This document shows positions 22,378-22,492 of a DNA stretch of 22,492 nt, one piece after another. The position numbers and the translations under genes are program-made. How positions within the stretch are numbered: position 1 is the first letter of the stretch; each line of letters opens with the position of its first letter. A model generated the notes under the pieces. It was not told the origin of the DNA. It saw only the letters and a program-made list of their open reading frames with translations, and made no database searches. Source of the DNA: Sulfurovum sp. (GTDB lineage: Bacteria > Campylobacterota > Campylobacteria > Campylobacterales > Sulfurovaceae); assembly GCA_027029065.1 (NCBI GenBank), contig JALVGO010000249.1, forward strand, positions 1 to 22,492, read 5' to 3'.

Positions 22378-22492
22378 GGAATGAGGAATGAGGAATGAGG
22401 AATGAGGAATGAGGAATGAGGAATGAGGAATGAGGAATGAGGAATGAGGAATGAGGAATGAGGAATGAGGAATGAGGAATGAGGAATGAGGA
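22366..22492 (+). repeat. tandem heptamer array, at least 18 x AATGAGG, cut by window end
   Basis: At least 127 bases of perfect AATGAGG repeats running off the window. The first units encode the last residues (Asn-Glu-Glu) and the TGA stop of the ATPase gene. TGA recurs every 7 bp, closing all three plus-strand frames. The minus strand (CATTCCT) has no stop. It is the longest of the five arrays. Confidence 0.97.

Overview
The window looks like a chromosomal piece of a mesophilic Campylobacterota (Epsilonproteobacteria) genome, most like the Sulfurovum/Sulfurimonas group. Three things suggest this. The S10, spc and alpha ribosomal operons are fused in one block in the order secY-map-infA-rpmJ-rpsM, without adk or rpmD (L30). 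A conserved nfu-hypothetical-murE cluster and a panD-ybaB pair lie nearby. The proteins have the typical look of that group. No tRNA, rRNA, IS transposase or CRISPR array was found.

Layout. Positions 1-2041 (minus strand): an ankyrin-repeat protein, ybaB, panD and a thioredoxin-like [2Fe-2S] ferredoxin. Positions 2112-4796 (plus strand): a tight four-gene unit (FmdE-like protein, hemerythrin, DUF2249 protein, 12-TM NnrS/oxidase-like membrane protein). It lies behind a perfect TTGAC-N4-GTCAA palindrome spaced like a class II CRP/FNR-family activator site, so it is probably a nitric-oxide or low-oxygen response unit. Positions 4797-5020: a convergent intergenic region packed with two heptamer arrays and a REPIN-like element. 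Positions 5021-7177 (minus): murE, a TPR-like hypothetical and nfu. Positions 7357-21108 (minus): 28 ribosomal, secretion, initiation and transcription genes from rpsJ to rplQ, including the 37-codon rpmJ at 10140-10253. Positions 21298-22377 (plus): a derived AAA_14-type P-loop ATPase divergent from rpsJ.

The most striking structure is a set of five tandem arrays, all with a 7-bp period but with different unit sequences: AGGAATT, GGGTTAA, ACTGGTA/TATTGGT, AGCGTTC/G and AGGAATG. Each sits at or within 10 bp of a gene's stop codon, and none is in a divergent (promoter) gap. In two cases the gene's last codons and stop are made of repeat units. Most units carry a stop trinucleotide, and because 7 leaves remainder 1 when divided by 3, three units close all three frames. 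Other points of interest are a 78-bp REPIN-like element at 4906-4983, a possible H-type pseudoknot in the rpmJ leader upstream of the S4 gene, and structured leaders at rpsJ and at the ATPase gene.

No gene-free stretch exceeds 300 bases. The longest are 10254-10501 (promoter, structured leader and heptamer array), 4797-5020 (repeats), 662-860 (a hairpin and an orphan start) and 21109-21297 (divergent promoters and leaders). All homology calls are from reading the proteins by eye; no database search was run.
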